DNA of 64,000 nucleotides from Geomonas silvestris (lineage in GTDB: Bacteria > Desulfobacterota > Desulfuromonadia > Geobacterales > Geobacteraceae). Position numbers and translations under genes: made by a program. The first letter of the stretch is position 1. Every line of letters starts with the position of its first letter. The notes under the pieces are model-generated. The model ran no database searches, had not been told where the DNA came from, and saw nothing but the letters and a program-made list of their open reading frames with translations. Below are positions 1 through 8,119 of this stretch, one piece after another. The stretch spans positions 795,628-859,627 of the forward strand of contig NZ_BLXX01000001.1 in the NCBI RefSeq assembly GCF_014193515.1, in the 5' to 3' direction.

Positions 1-1
1 C

Positions 2-514
2 AATCTGAGGCAGGCGGTCAGCGCCTACGCTAGCAAACTCAAAGCTCTGGTCGGCGGAGTCTCGGCACTTCCCGAGTATCTGCGTCTGCACCGCAGGGAA
101 ATGGGCTACTGTCCGCTCCTCGACGCCTCGGGGTCCTGCAGCGTCTACCCGGTCCGTCCCCTTACCTGCCGCGCACTCATCTCCACCAAGGAAAGTTGCT
201 GGTGCGCCACCGATTTTGCCACCGTTTCCGCATCGGATCGCGACGGGTATCTAGCCAGCCTGGATCGCCAGGTTGTCAATTATCCCAGCCACTACGTCGC
301 CGTACTCCAGGAAAGCGCCCAGGAACTCGAGGACGTGGAAAACCGGAGGATGCACGAGCTCTTCGGGTTCTCGCTCTACGGCAACCTGGGGGTGCTGCTC
401 GAACTCATCTGCCAGCACCGACTTGCCGAGGCGTGCCTGGAAGGGAGGGCGACCGTCGAGGCCGTCATCGCAGCAGCAGGTTTCGAGCACCCCTTGCTGC
501 TGACCGTCGGCTAA
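2..514 (+). CDS. YkgJ-family cysteine-cluster protein, 5' end outside window
   Basis: The frame is open from the left edge, so the true start lies upstream; 170 residues are visible. The stretch CPLLD..GSC..YPVRPLTCRA followed by a cysteine-rich KESCWC is the hallmark of the YkgJ / UPF0153 family, thought to bind a zinc ion or an iron-sulfur cluster through these cysteines. The exact role of the family is unknown. A second member lies at 2013-2693 with the same layout (CPFLD..GSC..HPVRPLACRG), so the two are probably diverged paralogues. An internal Met at base 101 could be called as a start, but it would delete part of the conserved upstream helix. Family call is firm; function is open. Confidence 0.8.
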   Translation, partial: NLRQAVSAYASKLKALVGGVSALPEYLRLHRREMGYCPLLDASGSCSVYPVRPLTCRALISTKESCWCATDFATVSASDRDGYLASLDRQVVNYPSHYVAVLQESAQELEDVENRRMHELFGFSLYGNLGVLLELICQHRLAEACLEGRATVEAVIAAAGFEHPLLLTVG

Positions 515-638
515 GCTCGCGAAGCGCATCCCCCTCAGGACCGAGCCCCGAGCCGCAGGGGGCTCCCCGATCATGCGACCCTGCCCCGTAAAGTCTCCCC
601 TTTCACAGGCCGCCGTCCCAAAAGTGACACATTTTTCG

Positions 639-667
639 TTGTTGGCGCCTAAGACACATGCTATGCT
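639..667 (+). promoter_or_regulatory. Possible sigma-70 promoter for the NTF2-like gene
   Basis: TTGTTG (639-644) is separated by 17 bases from TATGCT (662-667). It stands 68 bases before the start codon at 735. The hexamers match consensus only partly, so this is a weak call. Confidence 0.3.
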
Positions 668-734
668 GCGTGGGGCGCAACTGCGCGATATCAAGCTGCC
701 TTCCCTCGAACCAACTCCTTCTCAAGGAGGAACC

Positions 735-1211
735 ATGCTGGACTTGGTACAGACCCCCGTCACCGGCCGAGAGAACCCCACCCACCTCACCCCTCAACTT
801 GCGGCACTCTCCGCGTTTTACCGCGCCCTTAACAGCCGCGACCTCGAGCTTATGTCGCAGAACTGGCTCCAAAGCGACCAGGCAGCGATGGACAATCCTC
901 TCGGCGGCATCAAGCGCGGCTGGGAAGAGATCCAAACCGTGTACCAGCGGTTGTTCGCCAGCCCCTCGCAGTACTGGTTCGAGTTCTACGACTACAGCCT
1001 GCACGAGCGGGACGCCATCTTCTACGTGGTGGGGCGCGAGCGCGGCGAGTTCACGGTAGCCGGTGCCACGCTTGCCATGGCGATCAGGACGACCAGGATC
1101 TTCACCCTGTCCCAGGGAGAGTGGCGCCAGGTGCACCACCACGGCTCGATCGAGGACCCGGATCTCCTCATGCGCTACCAGCAAGCGGTCCGGGGAGGCA
1201 ACACCCGGTGA
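735..1211 (+). CDS. SnoaL / NTF2-like fold protein (nuclear transport factor 2 family)
   Basis: The 158-residue product looks like the cone-shaped NTF2-like / SnoaL fold used by small ketosteroid-isomerase-type enzymes and ligand-binding proteins. Features seen are the opening helix LAALSAFYRALNSRDLELM, the W..IQ..Y..LF segment and a C-terminal beta strand ending WRQVHHHGS. The start is the ATG at 735 because an AAGGAGG ribosome site lies five bases before it; the frame remains open upstream to 573 but that part has no ribosome site. It stands alone between two differently sized genes. No catalytic pair can be assigned, so substrate is unknown. Confidence 0.7.
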   Translation: MLDLVQTPVTGRENPTHLTPQLAALSAFYRALNSRDLELMSQNWLQSDQAAMDNPLGGIKRGWEEIQTVYQRLFASPSQYWFEFYDYSLHERDAIFYVVGRERGEFTVAGATLAMAIRTTRIFTLSQGEWRQVHHHGSIEDPDLLMRYQQAVRGGNTR

Positions 1212-1265
1212 AACCCGGCGGGAGTTTTAAAAAAAAGGTGAACCGGCTGCCGTTTCGGGGTGAAC

Positions 1266-1946
1266 ATGACGGCTAACGGCACTTCCGGCACGCGGGACCC
1301 GGTGTCCCCTCGCATGCACTCGCGTTGGCCTGCGCTCTTCGCACTTTTGGCCTTGGGGGGACTCTACGCTGCCCTCCCTCCGTCCCTGGTTCTTGGGGGC
1401 GCGCGCTGGCTCCTTTTGCTGCTCATCTCGCTTTTGCTGGTTCCGATGCTGATCTCGCACTTTCGCGGGGCCCACACCACGAACCAGGTCCTCGGCTACA
1501 TCCTCAACGCCCTGGTGACCCTGGCGATGGTCATCTCGCTGGCCCTCTTGATCCTCGCCCTCCCCGCCCATCTCGAAAAACCGCAGGAGCTGCTGAAATC
1601 CGCCGCGTCCTTGTGGTTCTCCAACATCCTGGTCTTCGCCTCGTGGTACTGGAGGCTCGACGCCGGCGGTCCGCACAAGCGGGCACAGCGCGGGGACCAC
1701 GCAAGCGGCGCCTTCTTGTTCCCCCAGATGACGCTCCCCCCGGAGAGGAAACACGCCGCGGGGATCAAGGAGTGGAGCCCGAACTTCGTCGACTACCTCT
1801 TTTTGGCATTCAATACCTCGACCGCCTTCTCCCCCACCGACGTCCCGGTGCTCTCGCGCTGGGCGAAGCTTCTCATGATGCTGCAATCGATCATCTCGCT
1901 TCTGGTCATCGCCCTGCTCGCCGCGCGGGCAGTCAACATCCTGTAG
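1266..1946 (+). CDS. Integral membrane protein, DUF1345-like
   Basis: The 226-residue protein has four or five hydrophobic segments, at about residues 20-38, 46-64, 73-95, 108-124 and 195-225. Near the C-terminus, FSPTDVPVLSRWAKLLMMLQS resembles the loop and helix after the pore region of DUF1345 and two-helix potassium-channel proteins (pattern ..TDV...R...L......). This suggests a channel-like fold, but no canonical selectivity filter is visible. The ATG at 1266 has GGGG five bases upstream; an in-frame GTG at 1260 would add two residues and cannot be excluded. It precedes the YkgJ gene at 2013 on the same strand. Confidence 0.6.
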   Translation: MTANGTSGTRDPVSPRMHSRWPALFALLALGGLYAALPPSLVLGGARWLLLLLISLLLVPMLISHFRGAHTTNQVLGYILNALVTLAMVISLALLILALPAHLEKPQELLKSAASLWFSNILVFASWYWRLDAGGPHKRAQRGDHASGAFLFPQMTLPPERKHAAGIKEWSPNFVDYLFLAFNTSTAFSPTDVPVLSRWAKLLMMLQSIISLLVIALLAARAVNIL

Positions 1947-2012
1947 CGAACTGCTGCTCCGGGTGGCGGCCGGGCGGTTAGAGGTTCCCTCGAAGATACC
2001 TAAGGAGCTGAC

Positions 2013-2693
2013 ATGGACGCTACCGGATGGAACCCCGATGCTTTTGCCGCGCAGCTCAAGGAACGTCTGGAGCCGCTCCTTTCCGGCGGGCCGCGCCAGG
2101 CTCACCTGGGTAAGGCCCTCCAAACGTGCTGCGAGGCGGCGGAGTCGCTTTGCCACGGTCGGATCATGGCCTGCGGCGCAGGGTGCCCGCACTGTTGCGT
2201 CCTTAACGTAGCCGTTTTGCTCCCCGAGGCGATAATCATCGCAGATTGGCTGCACAATGCCTTGCTCCCCGCCGAACTCGCCGTATTGAAGAAAACACTC
2301 GCCCTGCACCGCTGCTGGGGGCGCTGGATGGATGATGAAGAGCGCATCGCCAAGAAGGTCACCTGCCCCTTTCTGGACCTCGCCGGCAGCTGTCTGATCC
2401 ACCCCGTGCGGCCGCTGGCCTGCCGTGGGGTGAGTTCCCTCGACCGTGCCTCATGTCGGGAGGCGCTCGCCCCGGTGCTGACCGACGAGCCGCAGCTGGT
2501 GGTAACCGACCTCCTGCGCAGGGCGGCCTACGACGAAAGTTTCCGGGCCCTGGCGGAACTGCTCAAGGTGTACTGGCTGGATGCGCGCAGCATCGAACTG
2601 GGGAGCGGCGTCCTCGCCTTTTTGGAGGAACCGGCCCTGGTGGACCACTTCCTGGGCGCCCGCAGACTTCCCGACGAACTCTGGAGGGCGTAG
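2013..2693 (+). CDS. YkgJ-family cysteine-cluster protein
   Basis: The 226-residue product carries the CxxxC-type cluster CGAGCPHCC near residue 55 and the conserved CPFLD..GSC..HPVRPLACRG block near residue 115-140. These are the metal- or cluster-binding signatures of the YkgJ / UPF0153 family. The start is well supported by AAGGAG seven bases before the ATG. It shares the C-terminal block with the partial gene at the left edge, and the pair flank two unrelated short genes. Its biochemical function is not known; a redox or metal-chelating role is inference from the cysteines. Confidence 0.82.
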   Translation: MDATGWNPDAFAAQLKERLEPLLSGGPRQAHLGKALQTCCEAAESLCHGRIMACGAGCPHCCVLNVAVLLPEAIIIADWLHNALLPAELAVLKKTLALHRCWGRWMDDEERIAKKVTCPFLDLAGSCLIHPVRPLACRGVSSLDRASCREALAPVLTDEPQLVVTDLLRRAAYDESFRALAELLKVYWLDARSIELGSGVLAFLEEPALVDHFLGARRLPDELWRA

Positions 2694-3104
2694 AGCCCTT
2701 TCCCCCGCTTTTCCCCCGTTATCCCCATCTCAAGCCGCCGCTCTTCCGCGCTTGGCATCTCCCCGTTCGCCCAGAAGTTCCCAGTGCCATCTGCCTCCCG
2801 GCACTTGGCGGTTCCGCTCGCTCCGATCTCCTCAGCTTTCGTCTTTTGGGCCATCGTTTCCACAGCCGCGACTCTCAAAATGGCAGCATGAAACCCTCCT
2901 GAAGGATTAAATCATGAGACGCTGCGGTACTTTGTCATTTAAATGGTACAATTAATATGGTATACACAATACCGCCAGCGGCAGATACCGGCTGACCAGC
3001 ATCCCCCTACCCCCCTATGAGGAAAAGGAAGAGCCACCATGTAATCACGTGAGTGAAAGCAGCCCGAGGGAATCGTTTCCTGCCCCCCTCGAAAGGAGAC
3101 TAGA
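2694..3104 (+). other. Intergenic region, 411 bp, with AT-rich promoter-like core
   Basis: No convincing gene is seen. The first 200 bases are GC-rich. Bases 2930-2970 are AT-rich and contain TGGTACAAT, an extended -10 element, which could drive the small membrane protein at 3105. A short hairpin GGGAA-TCG-TTTCC sits at about 3068-3080 just before the ribosome site. Confidence 0.4.
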
Positions 3105-3443
3105 GTGATCTGGAAAATTTATTCCTGGATTTTCACCGGCATCCTCAGCCTGTCCTATGCCTCCATGCCGCCCGAAGCGGTCTCTTCACGCGAACTCATC
3201 GACATCCCCATCTCGACCATCTCCCTCATAGGCCTCTTCGGTTTTGCCTTCAAGCGACGCATCGGAGCACGTACCTTCTGGCAGTTCTGGCTCTTCACCG
3301 CGATATCCTGGGACCTCATCTACAATTTCCTGCTGACGACTCATGCTGCGGTCACCGTAACCAAAGTGGCTCTGGGTGCACTGATTTTCATTCCGGAATA
3401 CGTGGCGCTCTACAAGTACTCCTTTCAGCCGCAGCCAGAGTAG
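3105..3443 (+). CDS. Small hypothetical membrane protein
   Basis: The 112-residue protein begins with a GTG preceded by AAAGGAG at 3093-3099. It has an amphipathic N-terminal stretch and three hydrophobic segments, at about residues 5-22, 36-50 and 60-105. The positively charged loop FKRRIGARTFW lies between the second and third. I do not recognise a family. It is flanked by long intergenic regions, so it is probably transcribed alone. Confidence that it is a gene rests on the ribosome site and the regular alternation of hydrophobic segments. Confidence 0.6.
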   Translation: MIWKIYSWIFTGILSLSYASMPPEAVSSRELIDIPISTISLIGLFGFAFKRRIGARTFWQFWLFTAISWDLIYNFLLTTHAAVTVTKVALGALIFIPEYVALYKYSFQPQPE

Positions 3444-3632
3444 CGCCTAAAGGTAAGAACCCCTCCGAGTACCCCGCACACATCGTCCCGTCTGCACGAT
3501 GTGCTCTGCTCTCCTGCGCACGGGATTCCGCCATTCCGACAAAACGCACCGCCTCGCCCCTCCTTGATCCGCTTCCCTCCACAAGTTCCTCTCACAGCGT
3601 AATCTAATAGTACAACTCATCCTGTGCCGAGC

Positions 3633-3661
3633 TTGTGTAGTTATAGAAAGCTCTGTATAAT
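3633..3661 (+). promoter_or_regulatory. Sigma-70 promoter of the cytidylate-kinase-like gene
   Basis: A perfect TATAAT (3656-3661) lies 17 bases after TTGTGT (3633-3638). Transcription would begin near 3668. That excludes an upstream in-frame GTG at 3673 as the translation start and supports the ATG at 3760. Confidence 0.55.
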
Positions 3662-3759
3662 CTGAAGCCAATGTGTCACTCAGTAAGAAAGATACGCTCA
3701 GAGCCTCACAGGAGCTTCTTTCTGTTTCATTACATCCTGTCCTCTCCAAGAGGAACCAT

Positions 3760-4470
3760 ATGCCTGATAGTCTGTTCATACCTTCAGTGGACCTGAGAAT
3801 CGGATCTTTGGAGGAGTACAACCGGAAGCAAAAAGAGAAAGCGGCCCAGCACTTCAAACGGCCCAAGGCACGCCCCTGCATCACGATTTCCCGAGAGTAC
3901 GGCTGTACCGGTTATCCCGTCGCCGAGGCGCTGCTGGAGATCATGACGCGCCAGACGGGAGAGCCGTGGGTCATGATCGACAAGGCCATCCTCGACGAGG
4001 TTGCCAGCCGCCACAACCTCTCCACCGACATCCTGCAAACCCTTGGGGAGGAGGACCGAATCCTGGACGAGTTTCTGGCCACCTTCTCGCCGCGCTGGAA
4101 AAGCAACTACGACTACTTCAAACCGCTGGCAAGCCATATCCTCGCCCTGGCCGAGCAGGGGAACGTGATCATCGTGGAGATGGGAGGCGCAGTCATCACC
4201 CGGCACATCGAGGACTCCTTCCATTTCCGGCTCTACGGCTCGGAAGCCTTCCGCATCAACTCGATAGCGACGCGGCTTAAGATCGACAAGGAAGAGGCCG
4301 AGAAGTTGATGCGGCACCGCCAGAAGGTGCGCGACAATTTCAGCAGGGACTTCCTGAACCACGACAACCGCGACCCGCAACTCTACGACCTGCAGTTCAA
4401 CAATAACCGCTGCACGCCGGAGGTCATCGCCGCGACCATCGCCGAATTCGTGCTGCGCAAGATCCGCTGA
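3760..4470 (+). CDS. Cytidylate-kinase-like P-loop NTPase
   Basis: The 236-residue product belongs to the cytidylate-kinase-like family (Cytidylate_kin2). It opens its core with ITISREYGCTGYPVAEALLE, in which the usual GxGxGK loop is replaced by the family's REYG-type loop. Later segments include the acidic helix GEEDRILDEF, the strand VIIVEMGGAVITRH and the arginine-rich lid with VRDNFSRDFL. Members are presumed nucleotide kinases but most have no tested substrate. The ATG at 3760 follows AGAGGA. A clear promoter lies upstream at 3633-3661. It is followed after 72 bases by an unrelated lipoprotein gene. Confidence 0.75.
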   Translation: MPDSLFIPSVDLRIGSLEEYNRKQKEKAAQHFKRPKARPCITISREYGCTGYPVAEALLEIMTRQTGEPWVMIDKAILDEVASRHNLSTDILQTLGEEDRILDEFLATFSPRWKSNYDYFKPLASHILALAEQGNVIIVEMGGAVITRHIEDSFHFRLYGSEAFRINSIATRLKIDKEEAEKLMRHRQKVRDNFSRDFLNHDNRDPQLYDLQFNNNRCTPEVIAATIAEFVLRKIR

Positions 4471-4542
4471 GGGGTGCAGTTCCCCGGTCTACCCTTACCC
4501 GTAACCAATCGCCGACGAAGGCGCCAGAAGAGAGAGCCCCAC

Positions 4543-5019
4543 ATGACACTTTGCCCCCCCTCCAAATTTTTGGCCGCAGGGTTGCTCCTGCTTCTTACCG
4601 CCACCTTTAACGGCTGTGGCAGCGGCAGCACCGAGCCCACCACGGATCAGGTCGTCTTCAGTAACGGCGCAGCTTTAAGCCTGGTCGGCTCGAAGGGGAA
4701 CTACCAGATCCAGGGGAGCGCGTTCCAGAAGATCTCTGCGGTAGACATCACCGTGTACTACGATCCTGCTGCGCTATCCTCACCTGGCGTCGTCAAGGGA
4801 CCACTGATAACCGGTGCCCAAATGATCACCAACCTGTCCGTCCCCGGCACCATCACGGTAGCGCAGATCGGAGCTAACGGGGTCACGGGAAGCGGAAACC
4901 TCGCCACCGTTTCCTTTGCCACCGACAACGGGACCCGCGGTCCCAGCTTCGGAAAGGTCCGCATCATCGACGATCTGTTTCACGTGTACAGCTCCAACGG
5001 ACGGGGACCGCAGCCTTAG
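4543..5019 (+). CDS. Lipoprotein with a cohesin-like domain
   Basis: The 158-residue protein starts with a lipoprotein signal, hydrophobic run LLLLLTATFNGC, with Cys near residue 24 as the lipidation site. The rest reads as a single cohesin-like beta domain: a strand with VVFSNGAALSL, then ISAVDITVYYDPAALSSP, and the closing GSGNLATVSFAT segment. In other bacteria such domains bind dockerins or act as carbohydrate-surface modules; here no dockerin partner is visible. The frame is open upstream to 4474 but the signal sequence fixes the start at the ATG at 4543. Surface location is inferred. Confidence 0.65.
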   Translation: MTLCPPSKFLAAGLLLLLTATFNGCGSGSTEPTTDQVVFSNGAALSLVGSKGNYQIQGSAFQKISAVDITVYYDPAALSSPGVVKGPLITGAQMITNLSVPGTITVAQIGANGVTGSGNLATVSFATDNGTRGPSFGKVRIIDDLFHVYSSNGRGPQP

Positions 5020-5077
5020 CTGCACCGGTTCGGACCTTTCGCCACGCGGCGCAAAGCCCGTTGCGACACCCAGCAAG

Positions 5078-5105
5078 TTGAAAAGCGAAGCTCTTATGGT
5101 ACAAC
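5078..5105 (+). promoter_or_regulatory. Possible promoter of the Dps-like gene
   Basis: TTGAAA (5078-5083) is followed after 16 bases by TACAAC (5100-5105), with a TGG just before the -10 that resembles an extended -10. It lies 87 bases before the start of the ferritin-like gene. Confidence 0.4.
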
Positions 5106-5191
5106 TGCCAAACGTGTTAGCCAGCCCGGACCCGAGTGCCCGCCAGCCAGCACCAACCATGGAATGAATTTCCGAAAAGGAGGAAGAGACT

Positions 5192-5695
5192 GTGGGATCT
5201 AAGGGACGTGAAATCATCGGTATGGACGTCGAGGAGTTGCTGGCCCTATTGAACAAGGCGTTTTGCGACGAGTGGCTGGCTTACTACCAGTACTGGCTGG
5301 GCGCCAAGGTGGTCAAAGGCCCGATGAAGGACGCGGTCGGCGCCGAACTCTTGCAGCACGCCACCGAGGAGCTGGCCCATGCGGACATGGTCGCCCTGCG
5401 CATCATCCAGTTGGGCGGCACCCCGGTCACCAAGCCCGCCGAGTGGTACCAGTACAGCAACTGCGGCTACGACGCGCCGGACGACCCGTTCGTGAAGACC
5501 CTCCTGGAGCAGAACATCAAGGGGGAGCAGTGCGCCATCGGGGTCTACAAGCGGCTCATGGACATCACCCGCGAGAAGGACCCCATCACCTACAACATGG
5601 TGCTCACCATCCTGCAGCAGGAGGTGGAGCATGAGGAGGACCTGCAGGCCCTTCTGGAAGATTACGAGCTGATGGTAAAGATGATGAAAGAGTAG
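5192..5695 (+). CDS. Dps-like ferritin-family protein (DPSL / thioferritin type)
   Basis: The 167-residue product is a four-helix ferritin-like protein. The metal-binding carboxylates are visible in the helices DEWLAYYQYW, ATEELAHADM and QQEVEHEEDL, a di-iron pattern of the E...E..H type. Two cysteines, in YSNCGYDAPDDP and NIKGEQCAIGVYK, match the conserved pair that distinguishes the Dps-like thioferritins of archaea and anaerobes from classical Dps. Such proteins oxidise iron with peroxide and assemble into a 12-subunit shell. The GTG start has AAAGGAGG eight bases upstream. It is monocistronic and probably serves oxidative-stress and iron handling. Confidence 0.8.
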   Translation: MGSKGREIIGMDVEELLALLNKAFCDEWLAYYQYWLGAKVVKGPMKDAVGAELLQHATEELAHADMVALRIIQLGGTPVTKPAEWYQYSNCGYDAPDDPFVKTLLEQNIKGEQCAIGVYKRLMDITREKDPITYNMVLTILQQEVEHEEDLQALLEDYELMVKMMKE

Positions 5696-6237
5696 GCCGC
5701 GCACGCGGTAACCACCCGCCCGTAACGACCTGGGGGCGGCTGGAGCAGGGACACTCTTCCCGCCCCGGCCGCCCCTTTGCCGTTCAATTAGCCTCGCCTT
5801 ATCAAACCGCAAGAGAATTCCTCTCTTAACGCGCATTAAACATAAAAAGAGTGATTCAAAAACGATTTCGTGCTAGTTTCCCCGCGTCAAAAGGTCGTTT
5901 GGTGATCGTATACGCCGAAAGTGTGTCGCAACCAGCAAAAGGCACACTCGATGGCGGCATTGCAGAGCTTGTTATGAGAGTGCCTTTGGATGCAGGGTCG
6001 ATCGCTTCATCCTCCCCCCGGTCACGCAAGCTGCCGCACCGAGTTCCTTACGCCTTCAGGCAATCCCAAGCTAAATCAACCAGCCCTTTTCGAGTGCCAG
6101 ACACGGAAACCGTATTTTCCGCGGGAGTACCTGTTCGCCTTGCGGCTGCAGCGTCACGCAGCGAGGTTCTCGGGACGGCTGCGGCCGGCGAGTTTTCCTA
6201 CCACCAGGTAGTCAGCTTGATTCAAAGGAGAGTACCG
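5696..6237 (+). other. Intergenic region, 542 bp, upstream of the Tsx-like gene
   Basis: A frame stays open from 5851 into the next gene, but its protein is low-complexity and lacks a ribosome site, so I treat it as non-coding leader. It holds an imperfect inverted repeat at 5938-5987, listed separately. No clear sigma-70 promoter is recognised. Confidence 0.5.
5938..5987 (+). repeat. Imperfect inverted repeat in the tsx-like leader
   Basis: AAAGGCACACTC (5938-5949) and GAGAGTGCCTTT (5976-5987) pair at 11 of 12 positions across a 26-base loop. The position, about 250 bases before the start codon, could fit an RNA stem in the leader or an operator. Confidence 0.45.
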
Positions 6238-7068
6238 ATGAAGAGATTCACCCGCAGCACTCTGTCCCGCAGCCTGAGCTTCCTCACCCTGGCAGCTTCC
6301 CTGCTGCTGCCGCTTGCCGTGGCCGAAAATGCCCACGCAGGCGCCGCCCTCTGGCAGTCCACCAACTTCCAGTACATCTGGGGCAGCGGCTACCGGAACC
6401 CCAGCTTCGTACCCGACGCAAACGGTCACATGGCATCAACCAAGGACTCCAACCGCTCGACCATCACCGTGGAGCATGCTGACGCCTGGAAGTACGGCGA
6501 CAACTTCGTCTTCTTCGACATCACCAACGGCGAGGTGAACCGCAAGGGGACCGACAAGAAGACCTCCATCTACGGCGAACTCTCCCCGCGCCTGAGCCTG
6601 GGCAAGATCAGCGGCCAGGACCTCTCCTTCCTCTTCGTAAAAGACGTCTTGTTGGCGGGCACCCTCGAAGTTGACGGCGGCGGCGGTGGCGGCTTCCACA
6701 ACTACCTCTACGGTTTGGGCTTCAGCCTCAACCTGCCGAAGTTCAACTTCGCCGACCTCAACGTCTACGTGCGTAACGACACCAACCAGTCCGGCGTGAC
6801 CTACCAGATCACCCCCTGCTGGCAGCTCCCCTTCGCCGTAGGCAAGGCTGACTTCGTCTTCGAAGGCTTCGCAGACATCGCCGGCCCGGAAGGGGATCTC
6901 TCCTTCAACGTCGACGTCCAGCCGCGCCTGCTGCTCGACCTGGGCAAGGTGTGGGACAAGCCGGGCAACCTGTACTTCGGTACCGAGGTAATGATCTGGC
7001 ACAACAAGTACGGCTTCAAAGGCGTGAACGAGTTCGTGCCGCAGGCCATGGTGAAGTGGGTGCTCTAG
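6238..7068 (+). CDS. Tsx-like outer membrane channel protein
   Basis: The 276-residue precursor has a cleavable signal peptide ending AVAENAHA near residue 35. The mature part opens WQSTNFQYIWGSGYR, the typical start of the Tsx nucleoside-channel family, and is made of short amphipathic strands ending in a C-terminal aromatic-rich strand (AMVKWVL). Tsx forms a 12-stranded monomeric channel that passes nucleosides; substrate here is inferred from the family only. The ATG at 6238 is chosen because AAAGGAG lies eight bases before it and the signal peptide starts there. A strong terminator follows at 7107. Confidence 0.8.
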   Translation: MKRFTRSTLSRSLSFLTLAASLLLPLAVAENAHAGAALWQSTNFQYIWGSGYRNPSFVPDANGHMASTKDSNRSTITVEHADAWKYGDNFVFFDITNGEVNRKGTDKKTSIYGELSPRLSLGKISGQDLSFLFVKDVLLAGTLEVDGGGGGGFHNYLYGLGFSLNLPKFNFADLNVYVRNDTNQSGVTYQITPCWQLPFAVGKADFVFEGFADIAGPEGDLSFNVDVQPRLLLDLGKVWDKPGNLYFGTEVMIWHNKYGFKGVNEFVPQAMVKWVL

Positions 7069-7106
7069 CCTGAGCACCCCGGCCGGCGCAGGCCGGCCTG
7101 CAAGGT

Positions 7107-7143
7107 AAAAGCCCCCGGATGCCACCGCATCCGGGGGCTTTTT
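7107..7143 (+). terminator. Rho-independent terminator of the Tsx-like gene
   Basis: An 11-bp GC-rich stem (7111-7121 with 7128-7138) closes a 6-base loop and is followed by a run of five T. Confidence 0.92.
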
Positions 7144-7244
7144 GCGTTTCCGCCTCTCTTTCCTCGGCATCTGGAAACATGGTAAGCTAGGAGCGTGTCC
7201 AACAGAGGCCGGCCTGCCTTAATACCGGCAAAGGAGGCACCTCA

Positions 7245-7559
7245 ATGAAAGGTCTTTGCAGCAGAATCCCGCTCCTTTTCGCGGCGGCCGGCATGCTCGC
7301 CGGCTGCGTGGTCGGCCCGGGGCCCGACCCCTACTACGGCGAAGAGGCTCCGCCTCCCCTCCCCTCGGTGGTCGAACTGGACAGCGGCCCTTACTACCAC
7401 TACCGCGATTATCACTACCGCTACGAAAACGACCGCTGGCATTACGCGCGCCACCGCGAGGGGCCCTGGCATGAACTCCCGCGCTCGCACTGGCCGCACG
7501 AGGTGCGGCAACGTGGCGAAGCAGGACGGGGTCCGGCATACGAACACGAGCGTCGCTAA
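7245..7559 (+). CDS. Small His/Tyr-rich lipoprotein
   Basis: The 104-residue precursor has a lipoprotein signal with lipobox LAGC, Cys at residue 21. The mature part starts with a proline-rich linker and then carries many His, Tyr and Arg residues (YYHYRDYHYRYEN). The composition suggests metal or heme-surface contact, which is inference. AAAGGAGG lies nine bases before the ATG. No family is recognised beyond lipoproteins of this type in Geobacter relatives. Confidence 0.7.
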   Translation: MKGLCSRIPLLFAAAGMLAGCVVGPGPDPYYGEEAPPPLPSVVELDSGPYYHYRDYHYRYENDRWHYARHREGPWHELPRSHWPHEVRQRGEAGRGPAYEHERR

Positions 7560-7601
7560 CCGTTTCTGCCGGCGCGCCACCGGTGCTGCCGAGGGGGGAC
7601 C

Positions 7602-8051
7602 GTGCTCGATCACCACGATCTGCTGCGCGCGGAGCTCGGCGAGCTGAACAGCTAGGTGCGCCGCCACTTCCAGCTCTTCTTGGGCTGGTACACCTTCTTT
7701 CTCACCGTGAACTTCGGCGCCATCGGCTGGTTCACCAGCGTCATGCTGACCGGCGCCCTCGAGGTGAGCCTCCCCGTCCTCTTCATCGCGCTGTTCTTCG
7801 TCGTCCAGCTGATTTTTCCCTACCTGGCGAGCCGCGCGGTACGCGACTACCTCGTCGATACCGACCGGCGCATGGCCGAGATCGTCCGCGAACTGCTGCC
7901 GAACTGGCAGGAGGCCGCGCTGCTCCCCCGCCCCCCCTTCCCCCTGAAGGTCTAGGTGAAGATCATCGGGCCCATCTGCAGCACGCTCATCTCCTTCATC
8001 GTTTTTTGGATCACGCTTTCGATTGTGGCGCTGTACCTGGTTCCGCTGTAG
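7602..8051 (+). pseudogene. Small membrane protein gene interrupted by two in-frame TAG codons
   Basis: Reading one frame from the GTG at 7602 (with GAGGGGGG just upstream) to the TAG at 8049 gives an otherwise coherent 149-codon membrane protein. It is broken by TAG at 7653-7655 and 7953-7955. The middle part begins VRRHFQLFLGWYTFFLTVNFG and holds two hydrophobic segments; after the second TAG a third one, FIVFWITLSIVALYLVPL, completes it. Both TAGs sit where a Gln (CAG) would suit the sequence, so two C-to-T changes would explain them. Many intact genes here end in TAG, which argues against genome-wide amber recoding. A decaying gene is the simplest reading. Confidence 0.7.
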
Positions 8052-8119
8052 GGCAAGCCGCACTATGCTGACCGATAGCACTCATCGGACCGGTCTAAAG
8101 GTCTCGCAGGCGAGGACGG

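Noticed and set aside
2914..2955. Thirteen-codon frame MRCGTLSFKWYN with GAAGGA before it.
   Set aside because: Too short to support; no link to a regulated downstream gene.
3673..3759. GTG start at 3673 adding 29 residues to the cytidylate-kinase-like protein.
   Set aside because: The promoter at 3633-3661 puts transcription start near 3668, leaving no room for a ribosome site; the ATG at 3760 has one.
5020..5191. CGCAAAGCC at about 5049 recalls the cyclic di-GMP riboswitch.
   Set aside because: The other conserved parts (GGCAAACC and GGTAGxTAGCGGGG) are missing around it.
5851..6237. N-terminal extension of the Tsx-like protein.
   Set aside because: The signal peptide begins at 6238 with a good ribosome site, so the extension is not translated.
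7602..8051. Genome-wide TAG recoding (pyrrolysine or suppressor tRNA).
   Set aside because: Many intact genes in the window end in TAG, for example those at 2693, 5695, 7068, 11378 and 17487; readthrough would extend them all.
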